Source: Gymnogyps californianus (lineage: Eukaryota; Chordata; Aves; Accipitriformes; Cathartidae). From it: a stretch of DNA of 64,000 nt. The stretch is from positions 44,963,721 to 45,027,720 of the forward strand of contig NC_059477.1 of assembly GCF_018139145.2 (NCBI RefSeq), read 5' to 3'. The notes under the pieces were generated by a model. The model did not search any database and was not told where the DNA came from. It was given only the letters and a program-made list of their open reading frames with translations. Position numbers and translations under genes: made by a program. This document shows positions 1 to 11,094 of the stretch, piece after piece (positions within the stretch are counted from its first letter, which is position 1; each line of letters begins with the position of its first letter).

Positions 1-388
1 CGTCCGTGTGGTGGCCCCCCCACCCCCCCGCCCCGCGTCCGTGGGTGGCCCCCCCCCCCCCGCCCCGCGTCCGTGGGTGGCCCCCCCCACCCCCCGCCCC
101 GCGTCCGTGGGTGGCCCCCCCCCCCCCCCCGCCCCGCGTCCGTGGGTGGCCCCCCCCACCCCCCCGCCCCGCGTCCGTGGGTGGCCCCCCCCACCCCCCC
201 CCCGTCGCGTCCGTGGTGGCCCCCCCCCACCCCCCCCGCGTCCGTGGTGCCCCCCCCCACCCCCCCGCCGCGTGGCCCCCCCACCCCCCCGCCCCGCGTC
301 CGTGGGTGGCCCCCCCCACCCCCCGCCCCGCGTCCGTGGGTGGCCCCCCCCACCCCCCGCCCCGCGTCCGTGGGTGGCCCCCCCCCAC
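1..388. repeat. C-rich minisatellite, array 1 (truncated by gap)
   Basis: About a dozen tandem copies of a ~27-32-bp unit with core CGCGTCCGTGGGTGGC followed by a variable poly-C run, often broken by one A. The same unit fills 9386-11981 and the right half of 18590-20500. The array runs off the left edge and stops at an assembly gap, so its true length is unknown. The complementary strand is G-rich and could form G-quadruplexes. Open frames here are by-products of repeat composition. Confidence 0.95.
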
Positions 389-888
389 NNNNNNNNNNNN
401 NNNNNNNNNNNNNNNNNNNNNNNNNNNNNNNNNNNNNNNNNNNNNNNNNNNNNNNNNNNNNNNNNNNNNNNNNNNNNNNNNNNNNNNNNNNNNNNNNNNN
501 NNNNNNNNNNNNNNNNNNNNNNNNNNNNNNNNNNNNNNNNNNNNNNNNNNNNNNNNNNNNNNNNNNNNNNNNNNNNNNNNNNNNNNNNNNNNNNNNNNNN
601 NNNNNNNNNNNNNNNNNNNNNNNNNNNNNNNNNNNNNNNNNNNNNNNNNNNNNNNNNNNNNNNNNNNNNNNNNNNNNNNNNNNNNNNNNNNNNNNNNNNN
701 NNNNNNNNNNNNNNNNNNNNNNNNNNNNNNNNNNNNNNNNNNNNNNNNNNNNNNNNNNNNNNNNNNNNNNNNNNNNNNNNNNNNNNNNNNNNNNNNNNNN
801 NNNNNNNNNNNNNNNNNNNNNNNNNNNNNNNNNNNNNNNNNNNNNNNNNNNNNNNNNNNNNNNNNNNNNNNNNNNNNNNNNNNNNNNN
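389..888. other. Assembly gap of 500 N
   Basis: Exactly 500 N, the same size as the gap at 41001-41500, which suggests a fixed placeholder for a gap of unknown length. It separates the C-rich minisatellite from the T-rich repeat. The same two repeats are directly joined at 11981/11982, so the missing sequence may be only more C-rich array. Confidence 0.98.
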
Positions 889-2870
889 TATCACTGTTGG
901 TCTTTAAATTTTATACGTTTGTCTCGTTCACTTTTTGTATTTTGCTGTTATTTCTTTTAAATACCTCTTGTCTTTCCTTAGTGACGTTGTGTTTTAAATT
1001 TTCTTTCCAAATGTGTTGTAGTGTGCTGGGTTTTTTTTTTTAGTTTTTCCTTTTATTTCTGTAATTCCCCTTGCCTTCTAAATTTTTCCACTTTTATCCT
1101 GTTCACTGTCTTTATATCGCTGTCTTTTCTTTTAATTTCTTGTGTTTCGATTGTAGTGTCGCTTTTTAAATGTCCTTTCTATATGTTCGTTCGCTGTCCT
1201 TATTTTTTATTTTTTTCGTTCATTTTCCTAATCCCTGTAGCTTGTAATATTTTATGTCTCCTTTTATCAAGTTCACTGTCTGTATTTCTAAATTTTTTTT
1301 TTGTCTCTTGTTATGGCTTAACCCCAGCCAAAATCAGGACATCTGTCTTTTAAACCTTTTAAAATCTTCTTTCTTTGTCTGCGTTTTATTTCGCTGTCCT
1401 TATTTTTCTTTTTTTTCCTTTATTTTTTTAATCTTTTTTTAAAAATGCTTTTTCTATATCTACTTTTTTCCCATTCACTGTCTTTAGTTTTTAATTGTTT
1501 GCCTTTCCTTAGTTGAATCGCTTTTTAGATTTTCTTTCTATGCCTACTTTTCTCAAGCTCCCATCCCTATTTTTTAATTCTTTGTTGTCTGTCGTGTAGC
1601 CTGTTTGTTTGTAAATTGGCTTTATATATCTCCGGTTTAGTTTGCTATTTTTAATTTTTTCCTTTATTTCCTTAATCCTGTCGCTTTTAAAATGTTCTAT
1701 GTCTGCTTTTAACCAGTTCCTGTTTCTATTTTTTAATTCTTTCCTGTCTGTCATGAACTGCATTGCTTTTTAAATTTTCTTTCTATGTCTACTTTTGTCT
1801 AGTTCACTGTCCCTATTTTTCAATTTTTTACTCTCATAATTCTTTTAATTTTGAATTTGTTTTCTAGGTGTACTTTTATCTTGTTTTCTGTCCCTGTGTT
1901 TTAATTTTTTCCTGTTTCCTGTATCCCGTTGCTTTTAATTTTTTTTCTGTCTACTTTTATCATGATGTCTCTCCCTGTTTTTTCTTCCTGTCTGTCCTGT
2001 ACCCCGTTCCTTTTAAATTTCTTTCCTTGTCTATTTTTATCCAGTTTGCCATCTTTATTTTTTAATTCATTCTAGTGTGTCCTGTACCCACTTTTAAAAT
2101 TGTCTTTCTATGTCTCTATTTAGGTTTTTTTGCTACTGTTTAATTTTTATTATTTAAGACATCTTAACGTCTTCACTTTTGAATTTATGTTTCTATGTTC
2201 ACTTTATGTATTTTTCTGTCCCTATTATTTACTTTTTTCCTATCTGTCCTCTACATTGTCACTTGAAAAATGTTCTTTCTATGCCTACTTCTATCAAGAT
2301 GCCTAACCCTATTTTTTTAATATTTCCTGTCTGTCCTGTGTCAAGTTGCTTTTAAATTTTTGTTCTCTATCTACTGTTATCCAGTTCGCTGCCTTTATTT
2401 TTTATTGCTTTCTAGCCTGTGCTGTACCCTGTCACTTTTTAAATTTTGTTTCTATGTCTTTGTTTATTGAGTTTGATGTTCCTGGGTTTTTTTATTTATT
2501 TCCTTAATCTTGTTGCTTTTTTTTTCCTATGTTTGCTTTTATCTAGTTCCTGTCCCTATTTTTTAATTCTTTCTTGTCTTGTTGGGTACTCTCTCAATTT
2601 TTCAATTTTCTTTTTGTCTCCATTTATTTAGTTTGTTGTCCCTATTTTTAATTTTTTTTCTCCTTCAATGCCTTCATTTTTCAATTTGTTTCTATGTCTA
2701 CTTTTATGTAGTTATCTGTCCCTACTTTTTAATTTCTTTCTCCTCTGCCTTGTACCCTTTTACTTTTTAAATTTTCTTTCCATGTTTGCTTTTATCCAGC
2801 TGTCTATCCCTATTTTTCAATTCTTTCTTCTTTGTCACATACCCTGTTGCTTGTTAAGTTTTCTTTGCGT
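889..2870. repeat. T-rich degenerate tandem repeat, ~86-bp unit
   Basis: About 2 kb of pyrimidine-rich sequence in which a phrase recurs roughly every 80-95 bases: CTTTTAAATTTTCTTTCTA, then TGTCTACTTTTATC, then CAGTTCACTGTCCCTATTTT, then TTAATTC and CCTGTACCCTGT. Copies are diverged and have lost register in places. The same repeat occurs at 11982-12315, 23440-23848, 24837-25560, 26880-28748 and 42286-44153. No coding frame persists and I do not recognise the family. Confidence 0.85.
1309..1341 (-). mobile_element. Possible 33-bp LTR footprint (both ends fused)
   Basis: The 33 bases begin like the + strand start of the LTR at 5280 (TGT..TGG.TTAACCCCAGCC) and end like its + strand end (AAA.CAGGACA), with the interior absent. 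The flanking 5-mers are TCTCT and TCTGT, a near match that would suit a decayed target duplication. It could be an internally deleted LTR. The segment is short, so chance resemblance is possible. Confidence 0.4.
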
Positions 2871-2879
2871 CTTATTTTT

Positions 2880-5274
2880 TTCCTTTTCTTTCGGTTCATT
2901 CCGAGGCTTTAGAGGGTCTCCTCGACACGCTTTTATCTCTGGAGCATAATTTGTACCCCTCTCGGTTTGTCAGAACATCTCCTCTTCCTCAGAGCAGTCT
3001 TTTTGTCCTCTCCTCTATCTCGCTTGCCTCCAGTGGGTCAGTGTCTCCCTCACAACGTCTGTACTCTGTTCAAATCCCCTCCCAAGTACCTTTCTGCCCT
3101 CAAGCCGCCATCTGTCTCTCTGGCCACCTCAGCACCCCTCTTTTTGTCACGATGCTTCCTGCAAGCGTCCTTGCGTTCCACGACCATCCTTTAGTTCTGC
3201 AGCAGGCTTTGTATATTTCTTATTCAGACACAACTCTTCCTCGGGCTTTCATTGTGCCCCAGAGCACTCTTGCCTTCCCCTCCACCATGTCAGATGCCTC
3301 TGTTGGGTCCCTGGTCCCCTGGGGACATCTGTACTCTGTTCAGATCCCTTCCTGAATACCTCATTGTGTCAGCAATCCTTTGTTTGTCTCTATGTCCACG
3401 GTCTCCCCACCCCCCGGAGCCCTCTCATTCCCATCACGACGCCTCCCAAGACTGTCCTTGTGCCCCACGGCACCCCTGGAACTCTGCAGCCCTCTTTGTA
3501 TCTCTCTTATTCAGACAGAACCCTTCCTCAGGCTTGCTCTGTGCCCCAGAGCTCTCTTAACTTGTTCACTGCCTTCTAAGATGTCTCTGTTCAGTCACTC
3601 ATCCCCTGAGGACATCTGTACATTACTGCGACACCTTCTTGAGTTTTGCATTGTGTCCCAGAGCCACCTTCTATCTCTCTTCCACTCTCAGCACCCTTCT
3701 GCTGCCGTCATCATGCCTCCCGAGGCCGTCCTTGTGCCCCACAGCCCCTCTCTTGGCTCTGCAGCACACTTTGTGCCCTTCTCCCTCCCTGAGAACCTTT
3801 CCTGATGCCACCTTTCATCTCCAGGACGCTCTTGTTGTCCTCTATGCTAGCTAGGATACCTCTGTTCAGTCCCTGGTCCCCTGAGGACATCGGTAGTCTG
3901 TTCAAATCCCCTCTGGACTTCTTCATCATGTCCTTGAGCCTTCTTCGGTCTGTCCCTCTCAGAACCCCTCTGCTACTGTCATGATGCCTCCCGAGGTCTT
4001 ACATGTTCCCTGCAGCAGCCTTTTAGCTCTGTAAGCCCCCTTTGGATTTGTTTTGTTGCAATTGCACCTCTCCTAAGATCTCCGTTCCCAAATAAGAGCA
4101 TTCTTTTTCTTCTCCATGCTATCTAAGATGCCTCCCGAGACCTTCCTCGTGCTCCACAGCACTTTGGTAGCACTTTGCCTCCCTTTCAATCTCTCTTATC
4201 CCTCCGAGCCTTTCATGACCCCTCTGCTCCCAGTCACGGTGCCTCCTCAGGCATCTTCTTTGTGTACCACAGCCCTCTTTGAGCTCCATAGCGGACTTTG
4301 ATCCTCTTGTGGTCCCTCAGAAACCTGTCCTCGGGTTGTTTTGTGCCTCAGAGCGCTCTTATCATCCCCTCTGCCATCTAGGGTGCCTCCATTTGGTCCC
4401 CAGCCTCCCGACGACATCTGTACTCTGTTCAGAACCCCTCCAGACTTCCTCATTGTGTCCCTGAGCCGCCTTTGCTGTCTTTGGCCCAATCACAACCCCT
4501 CTAATGGTGTCACGATGCCTATCGATGCCTTCGAGCTTGCCCTTAGCACACTTTTAGCTTTGTAGCAGGCCTCACATCCCTCTCGTTCCCTCAGAGGACT
4601 TCCCGAGTCCATATCTGTGACCCAGCCCAGTCATTCTGTCCTCTCTTCCCTCTAGCCGTGCCTCTCTTTGTTCCCTGGCCCTCCGATGACACGGTTACTC
4701 GGTTCAGATCCCTCTGGATTTAATCGCTGTGTCTCCAATCCTTTTTCTGTGTCTCTGGCTCCCTCGGGACATTTCTTCTCCCGGTCACGATGCCTCCCGA
4801 GACCTTCCTCGTGCTCCACATCCAACTTGGAGCACTTTAGGTGGGGCCATCTTTGAGACACAGAACACTCAGTTGTTCCTCTATGCTGTCTAGGATTCCT
4901 GTGTTCAGTCCCGGCCACCCGAGACGGTGTGTACTCTGCTCGGATGATCATCCAAGTTCCTCCTTGTCATCCCTAAGCCTTCTTTTGTCCGTCGGCCCCC
5001 CTCGACAACCCTCTCCTCAGTCACGGTGCCTCCCGAGACCTTCCTCGATCTCCACAGCACCTTGTAGCACTTTGTCTCCCTTTCCGTGTCTCTTGTTCCA
5101 TCAGAGCCTCCCTTCTTTCTCTGCTACGCAGCACTCCTTTATCTTTCTCTCTGCCATCAAGGGTGTCTCCATTTGGTTCCTCTCCCAGTCAGTCATCTGT
5201 GGTTTGCCTAGATGCCCTCCTGAGACTCCAAGGCCCTCACTGTGTCTCCAAGACTTCTTTTCTTACCCTGCCCC
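2880..5274. repeat. CT-rich degenerate tandem repeat, ~280-bp unit (block 1)
   Basis: A unit of about 240-285 bp recurs. Its marker is a phrase like GTCCCCTGAGGACATCTGTA near 3304, 3586, 3864, 4391, 4662 and 4901. Each unit also carries GCCTCCCGAGACCTTCCTCG followed by CTCCACAGCAC (for example near 3712, 4129, 4790 and 5028) and CCATCTAGGATGCCTC. The repeat resumes at 5859 after the LTR insertion. Paralogous stretches are 12315-13080, 29215-31990 and 44620-47395. Open frames in both directions are unconserved. Confidence 0.85.
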
Positions 5275-5279
5275 CTCCT
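5275..5279. repeat. Target-site duplication, left copy (CTCCT)
   Basis: CTCCT lies directly left of the LTR and is repeated exactly at 5859-5863. The uninterrupted site is visible in paralogous blocks near 12395-12410 and 31481-31495. Confidence 0.9.
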
Positions 5280-5858
5280 TGTCGTGGTTTAACCCCAGCC
5301 GGCAGCTAAGCACCATGCAGCCGCTCGCTCACTGCCCCCCCACCCCTGGGATGGGGGAGAGAATCAGGAAAAAAACTCGTGAGTTGAGATAAAGACAGTT
5401 TAATAGGACAGAAAGGAATGAAAAACAGTGATAATGATAATAATAATATGACAATAGTAATACTAAAAGAATTAAACTATACAAAGCAAGTGGTGCACAA
5501 TGCAATTGCTCACCACTCGTTGACCGATGCCCAGTTAGTTCCCGAGCCGTGATCGCCCCTCCCAGCCGGCTCCCCTAGTTTATATATTGGGCATGATGTC
5601 ATATGGTATGGAATAGCTCTTTGGCCAGTTTGGGTCAGCTGTCCTGGCTGTGTCCCCTCCCAGCTTCTTGTGCCCCTCCAGCCTTCTTGCTGGCTGGGCA
5701 TGAGAAGCTGAGAAATCCTTGACTTAGTATAAACACTACTTAGCAACAACTAAAAACATCAGTGTGTTATCAACATTCTTTTCCTACTAAATCCAAAACA
5801 CAGCACTATACCAGCTACTAGGAAGAAAATTAACTCTGTCCTAGCTGAAACCAGGACA
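5280..5858 (-). mobile_element. Solo LTR of an avian endogenous retrovirus (ERVL-like), complete
   Basis: On the minus strand the element starts TGTCCTGGTTTCAGC and ends GTTAAACCACGACA, giving the TG...CA ends of an LTR over 579 bp. Inside, in minus-strand order, are a TATA-like TATATAAACT and an AATTGCATTGTGCACCACT segment. The latter is shared with the truncated relative at 28749-29208. No internal retroviral genes flank it, so it is a solo LTR. A perfect 5-bp duplication (CTCCT) brackets it; this length fits ERVL-type elements. The family assignment is from memory of bird LTRs. It sits inside the CT-rich repeat, so it is younger than that repeat. Confidence 0.9.
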
Positions 5859-5863
5859 CTCCT
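5859..5863. repeat. Target-site duplication, right copy (CTCCT)
   Basis: Exact copy of the five bases at 5275-5279, immediately right of the LTR end ...CAGGACA. Confidence 0.9.
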
Positions 5864-6560
5864 AATTCCTCTACTCCCTATAACAATGTCTTCCGAGTCC
5901 TTTCTTATGCTCCACAGCACTCTTGTAGCGCTTTAGCTCCTTTTTGATTTTATTTTTTTGTGCTCTTATCTTACTCTTTGCCATTTAGAATGCCGTCATT
6001 CAACCCCCAGCCCTGTGACAACATCTGTACTTTGTCGAAATCCCCTTCAGGGTTCCTCATTGTTACCTCTGAGGCTTCTTTGGTCTCTCAGGCCCCCTCG
6101 GGACTCTTCCGCTCCCTTTGCCGAGCTCTTGCAAGACATCTCCCATGCCCTAGAGCCCTGTTTTAGCTCAGGAGGGCACTTTGCACCCCTCTCTTCCCCT
6201 CAGAACCCTTCCTGAGTCTGCATCTGTTACCCCAGTCAGTCTTCCTGTCCTCTTGTCCATTTGGTGCACCTCCATTCAGTCCCCAGTCCCCTGAGGACGC
6301 CTGTACTTTGTTCAATTCCCTTTTGAGCTCATTGCGTCCCCAAGACTTCTTTGGTCTCTCTGGCCCCTTCAGGATCTCTCTAATCCCTGTGACGATGCCT
6401 CTTGTTCTGTCAGAACCTTTTCCGAAGCCATCTTTGTGCTCCAGAGCAGTCTTTTTGTTTTCTGTCTTACAGTACACTTCTATTGGGTACCTGGTACCCC
6501 AAAGATGTCTATCGTCAGCTCAGATCTCCTCTTGAGGTTTTTCAGAGAAGGCAATGGCCT
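5864..6560. repeat. CT-rich ~280-bp repeat, continuation of block 1
   Basis: Two to three more units after the LTR, with the GTCCCC...CTGTA marker near 5997 and 6272. Closely matched by 12410-13080 in block 2. Confidence 0.85.
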
Positions 6561-7239
6561 TCATCTATTTTTATCAACACATCTCCCGTGGTGTTTTTTG
6601 TTGTGTTTTGCAATTAATTTTTCTTCTAGCTGTTTAGGTGTTAATTGGGCTGCTTCATACAGTGTCTGATACGTTTCTTGTATTTCCATGGTTTTTTGGT
6701 GTTTTCTGTTCTTTAGGACTCATCTAGTTCTGTTAAGGGAGTCGCTCAGAGAGACCGCCAAGGTGACTCTGAATCATCGGCGATTTACCATAAATAATTT
6801 GCTTTGCAACCAGAGATATTTTTGAGAAAGGATTCTTATGTGATCTAATTCTGCTTTGTCATTTGGTCCTATCCAGAAGGTAGTTCTGGTAGAAGTTAGG
6901 TAATATGTATGGTCTTGCTAGAAACGAAGTGTAACTCCATAGAATTTTGGGTTTTTTTATAGGAAACTAAAGCACATCATTTTTTATAACAATATTGTTA
7001 TTGCATTTAATGAACTACTTTCATACATAGCTTAGTAGGACATCTATCTACGCTCCAGAAAAATTAAGTCTAATTCCCTACCCGGTCACATTGCTGATGC
7101 AGTGTAGATGTAGTTGCAGTAAAAAAGCAGGTATCATCATTTCCAGTAAGGGTCGCTAATCTCTGTTCAGTGCTTTGCACACTGTAAACTGAAGGCAGAT
7201 GAGAAAATTCCCTGCTGCTCCTCTGGCCGCCTTTATGTC
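6561..7239. other. Conserved inter-block sequence, no gene seen
   Basis: Non-repetitive sequence that is almost identical to 13100-13740 (for example 6600-6830 against 13130-13360) and clearly related to 32030-32660. I see no reading frame, RNA gene or mobile element in it. Its conservation shows that the blocks are segmental copies. Confidence 0.7.
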
Positions 7240-7440
7240 TTCTGGTGGTTGGCCCCTCCCCTTTCCCAGGGGATTGTGGGAAGGGTGGTGGGCGGCACCT
7301 GGGGTATATGAGCCACAGCCTCTGTTCAGGAAGCTCATTGTGCTCCTTGGGTTCTACTGGTGTCAGTGCTCTGCTGTTCCTTCAGTTGATGGCAGGTTTT
7401 GAGTTGTCTAAGCTGTTTGGGCAGATGTGTGTTGGCATTT
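7240..7440 (+). promoter_or_regulatory. TATA-type promoter-like segment, block 1 copy
   Basis: A CCCCTCCCC motif, then GGGGTATATGAGCCACAG with a TATA-like core at 7304-7309, then about 130 bp matching the proposed first exon of blocks 2 and 3. In those blocks the segment ends in a consensus splice donor (GAGGTAAGA). Here the donor and ~290 bp downstream are deleted: sequence runs from GGTGTCTGG straight into material equivalent to about 14220 onward. If the promoter works, this copy is probably impaired. No transcript evidence is available. Confidence 0.45.
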
Positions 7441-8926
7441 AGAGAAGTAGAGGTGTCTGGGTTTTTTTGCTGTATAGTGTGTTGGTTGCTGTGATGGTGA
7501 GGTTATCTGGCAGGGGTTAGGGTGAGTATCTTGTATGCATCTGTATATGGAGTTTTGGCATTTCTCAAGAAAGGGGCAGGGACCTAAGGCATAGTGTCTT
7601 TCAGGGTATGGGATGGCTTTCCTGATCGCCCACAGAGAACCGTGTTGTCCTAGAACCTTTGCAGCTTGCGGCAGGCCCCTCGTAGATTATAATCATCAGG
7701 AGTTCACTTGTGTTGTGGGCCTGCAGCAGAGCCCAGAGTCTGTGGGAAGGTGTAAGATAGGAGGTGGCTGCAGAATGCAGGGTGCGGCTCAGAAGAACAG
7801 CTCCTGAGGAGTGGCCAATGCGGGGGGTTGAGGGGTGCAAATACAGGGCAGGAGCTGTCAGGAAGCAGTGGGGTTCCTTCCCTGACAGTTCAGGAGAGGA
7901 GAAGGGGTTTGTAAAGTTTTGAGACTGGGGGATGGCTGGGAAAGGGAGGAGGGTTCGTCAGCCTTTCCCAGACTGGTTTTGCAGTTGGATTTGGATGTGG
8001 ATGAGGTCTGTTCTGTTTTAGTTTCCCCACAGCTGACGGGAGGTACGACAAGGTCACAGGAGATGCGGCGTAAACCATCTGGGCCTCTGCATCTCGATAT
8101 GCAGGGCTGAATGTCAGGTGAGTCTCATCTTGTAAAGCATTAGGTACATAAAAATATACCCCCCAGAACTCTGAGGTCTCTGCTGCTCTGTGCCTTTTAC
8201 TTACTTCATTCCCTGACTTAATTTGTGCATCCATCCCTTCACCGTCCATCCGGATGTCACAGTCATTGTTACTTAGATCCCCTGACCAGGCATTTATTTC
8301 CAGCACAGGTTTGTGTCATTGTCTTCCCTGGAATTTCTTGGAGATGAGGATGTGTATTATTTGTGCTCGTAACAGTCTGCAGCCAGGGGTCATCTTTTAT
8401 CACAGTCCCGGGCACGCAAGCTTTTTCTGTTATTCCAGTTTTGCCTTTTTCCTGAAGTGTCCACTGAGGTTTGCTCTAGCATCAGTCATGGCAGTTATGT
8501 TCTCTTGTTCTTGTTTACCTATTGTTTTTAGCACCAGTTTCTGTAGTCGTAAGGTGTCCCTTTTAGATCTTTGAGTCACTGTGTCACGCCATCGTGGTTT
8601 CTCCATCGGCTGACCGCCACTGTAATTCCCATTAGGGGCTTTGTAGGTGAGGAGGTAGTTTGTGTTGCTTGTTTTCTGTGTACTATACCGTATGTTATTC
8701 AGGTCTTGATGTTCCCATGGTTGTTTTTGTGTTAGGCGAGCACATCGGTAGCTGTACCGAGGGTCTTGTGTGCCTCCGCTCATCAGCAGAATGCGAACTA
8801 CTTTTGTGTTTTTAATGGCAGGCTGTTGTTGGAATCTAGATGGTATTCCTAAAAGGAAACAAGACCTCTGGAATTGTTAAGCTGTTGATCAGCATCCGGG
8901 TGACATGTTCGATATTGTTTTTGCAG
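7441..8926 (+). other. Conserved block segment between promoter-like and exon-like parts (block 1)
   Basis: Parallels 14230-15540 and 33130-34480 with moderate to high identity, including GTTTTGCAGTTGGATTTGGATG and a CGGGACAC-like approach to the exon-like array. Scattered splice-like CAG and GTGAG motifs occur. No reading frame is preserved across the three copies and I recognise no product. About 1 kb present in block 3 (34505-35230) is missing before 8830. Confidence 0.6.
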
Positions 8927-8991
8927 GTGCAGCGGGACGAGCTGTGTGCCAAAGGGCAACAGAGGAGACATGAGCGGAGCGCTGTAAGAAG
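8927..8991 (+). other. Exon-like segment E-a, isolated unit in block 1
   Basis: 65 bases between a pyrimidine tract ending TTTTTGCAG and a donor-like GTGAGT. The sequence is a copy of 35326-35380, 37364-37428, 39254-39316 and 57977-58039. One frame reads QRDELCAKGQQRR-type basic residues, as in the other copies, but no long frame can be joined from it with confidence. Treated as a homologous exon-like monomer, not a gene. Confidence 0.55.
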
Positions 8992-9080
8992 GTGAGTCGG
9001 TGAGTGGTGTTAGAGGGAAGATGCGACTAGTGGCTTATGACTAGCTTCTAGGTTTTGGGTTACTTTTTTTTATTTTGAAG

Positions 9081-9121
9081 GTGCAAAGCGGGATATTGGC
9101 ACCAGAGCTGATTCGGGCAAG
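9081..9121 (+). other. Exon-like segment E-b, block 1
   Basis: Follows TTTTATTTTGAAG and precedes GTGAGCC. Equivalent to 35472-35524 and 39434-39486 but about 12 bases shorter near its 5' end. Confidence 0.5.
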
Positions 9122-9216
9122 GTGAGCCATGTCTGGTGGGCTGAAGGAGCAGTTATTTTTCAGGTGGTGTTGTGTTGGTGAAGTTGTAAGCATCCCTTGT
9201 TGTTTGTCTTTTACAG

Positions 9217-9280
9217 GTGGTACCCGAGCCTCAACTTGGCAGCCTGTAAACAGCAGAGGCAGGGTGGGCGAGCAGCCAAG
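9217..9280 (+). other. Exon-like segment E-c, block 1
   Basis: 64 bases between TTGTCTTTTACAG and GTAAAGG, nearly identical to 35620-35683. The next member, E-d, is missing because an LTR end and the C-rich array begin at 9337. Confidence 0.5.
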
Positions 9281-9336
9281 GTAAAGGAGCGGGAGATGGG
9301 AATCGGTGTGGACAGGCCGTGGTTTTGGGCAATATC

Positions 9337-9385
9337 TGTCGTGGTTTAACCCCAGTCAGCAGCCAAGGACCACACAGCCTCGCGT
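9337..9385 (-). mobile_element. LTR 3'-end fragment joined to the C-rich array
   Basis: TGTCGTGGTTTAACCCCAG is the + strand start of the same LTR type as 5280-5858. It interrupts the array unit right after a phrase equivalent to GGGCAGTATCT (35737). Only about 50 bases of LTR remain before sequence passes into CGCGTCTCGGGTGGCTCCCG and the C-rich minisatellite. The other LTR end and a target duplication are not seen. Confidence 0.7.
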
Positions 9386-9655
9386 CTCGGGTGGCTCCCG
9401 CCCCCCCCCCCCCCCCCCCCCCCCCCCCCGCCCCGCGTCCGCGGGCGGCTCCCGCCCCCGCCCCGCGTCCGCGGGCGGCTCCCGCCCCCCGCCCCCGCGT
9501 CCGCGGGCGGCTCCCGCCCCCCGCATCCCGCGTCCGCGGGCGCCTCCCCCCCCCCCCCCCGCATCCCGCGTCCGCGGGCGCCTCCCCCCCCCCCCCTCCC
9601 GCCCCGCGTCCGCGGGCGGCTCCCCCCCCCCCCCCGCCCCGCGTCCGCGGGCGGC

Positions 9656-9695
<40 letters not shown>

Positions 9696-10476
9696 CCCCG
9701 CGTCCGCGGGCGGCCCCCCCCCCCCCCCGCCCCGCGTCCGCGGGCGGCTCCCCCCCCCCCCCCCCGCCCCGCGTCCGCGGGCGGCTCCCGCCCCCCCCCC
9801 CCCGCCCCGCGTCCGTGGGCGGCTCCCGCCCCCCCCCCCCCAGCCCCGCGTCCGTGGGCGGCTCCCGCCCCCCCCCCCCCAGCCCCGCGTCCGTGGGCGG
9901 CTCCCGCCCCCCCCCGCCCCGCGTCCGTGGGCGGCCCCCCCCCCCCCCCGCCCCGCGTCCGTGGGCGGCCCCCCCCCCCCCCCGCCCCGCGTCCGTGGGC
10001 GGCCCCCCCCCCCCCCCGCCCCGCGTCCGTGGGCGCCCCCCCCCCCCCCGCCCCGCGTCCGTGGGTGGCCCCCCCCCGCCCCGCGTCCGTGGGTGGCCCC
10101 CCCCCCGCGTCCGTGGGTGGCCCCCCCCCCCGCGTCCGTGGGTGCCCCCCCCCCCGCGTCCGTGGGTGCCCCCCCCCCGCGTCCGGGTGGCCCCCCCCCG
10201 CGTCCGTGGGTGGCCCCCCCCCCACCCCCGCGTCCGTGGGTGGCCCCCCCCCACCCCCCCGCCCCGCGTCCGTGGGTGGCCCCCCCCCACCCCCCCGCCC
10301 CGCGTCCGTGGGTGGCCCCCCCCCACCCCCCGCCCCGCGTCCGTGGGTGGCCCCCCCCACCCCCCGCCCCGCGTCCGTGGGTGGCCCCCGCCCCGCGTCC
10401 GTGGGTGGCCCCCCCCCACCCCCCCGCCCCGCGTCCGTGGGTGGCCCCCCCCCCCCCCCGCCCCGCGTCCGTGGGT

Positions 10477-10519
<43 letters not shown>

Positions 10520-10607
10520 CCCCGCGTCCGTGGGTGGCCCCCCCCCCCCCCCCGCCCCGCGTCCGTGGGTGGCCCCCCCCCCCCCCCCCCGCCCCGCGTC
10601 CGTGGGT

Positions 10608-10640
<33 letters not shown>

Positions 10641-10904
10641 CCCCGCGTCCGTGGGTGGCCCCCCCCCCCCCCCCGCCCCGCGTCCGTGGGTGGCCCCCCC
10701 CCCCCCCCCCGCCCCGCGTCCGTGGGTGGCCCCCCCCCCCCCCGCCCCGCGTCCGTGGGTGGCCCCCCCCCCCCCCCCCGCCCCGCGTCCGTGGGTGGCC
10801 CCCCCCCCCCCCCGCCCCGCGTCCGTGGGTGGCCCCCCCCCCCCCCCCCCCGCCCCGCGTCCGTGGGTGGCCCCCCCCCCCCCCCCCGCCCCGCGTCCGT
10901 GGGT

Positions 10905-10940
<36 letters not shown>

Positions 10941-11054
10941 CCCCGCGTCCGTGGGTGGCCCCCCCCCCCCCCCCCCGCCCCGCGTCCGTGGGTGGCTCCC
11001 CCCCCCCCCCCCCCCCCGCCCCGCGTCCCCCCCCCCCGCCCCGCGTCCGTGGGT

Positions 11055-11094
<40 letters not shown>

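Noticed and set aside
6..1043. 345-codon frame at the left edge
   Set aside because: Spans a run of N and C-rich repeat; no information content.
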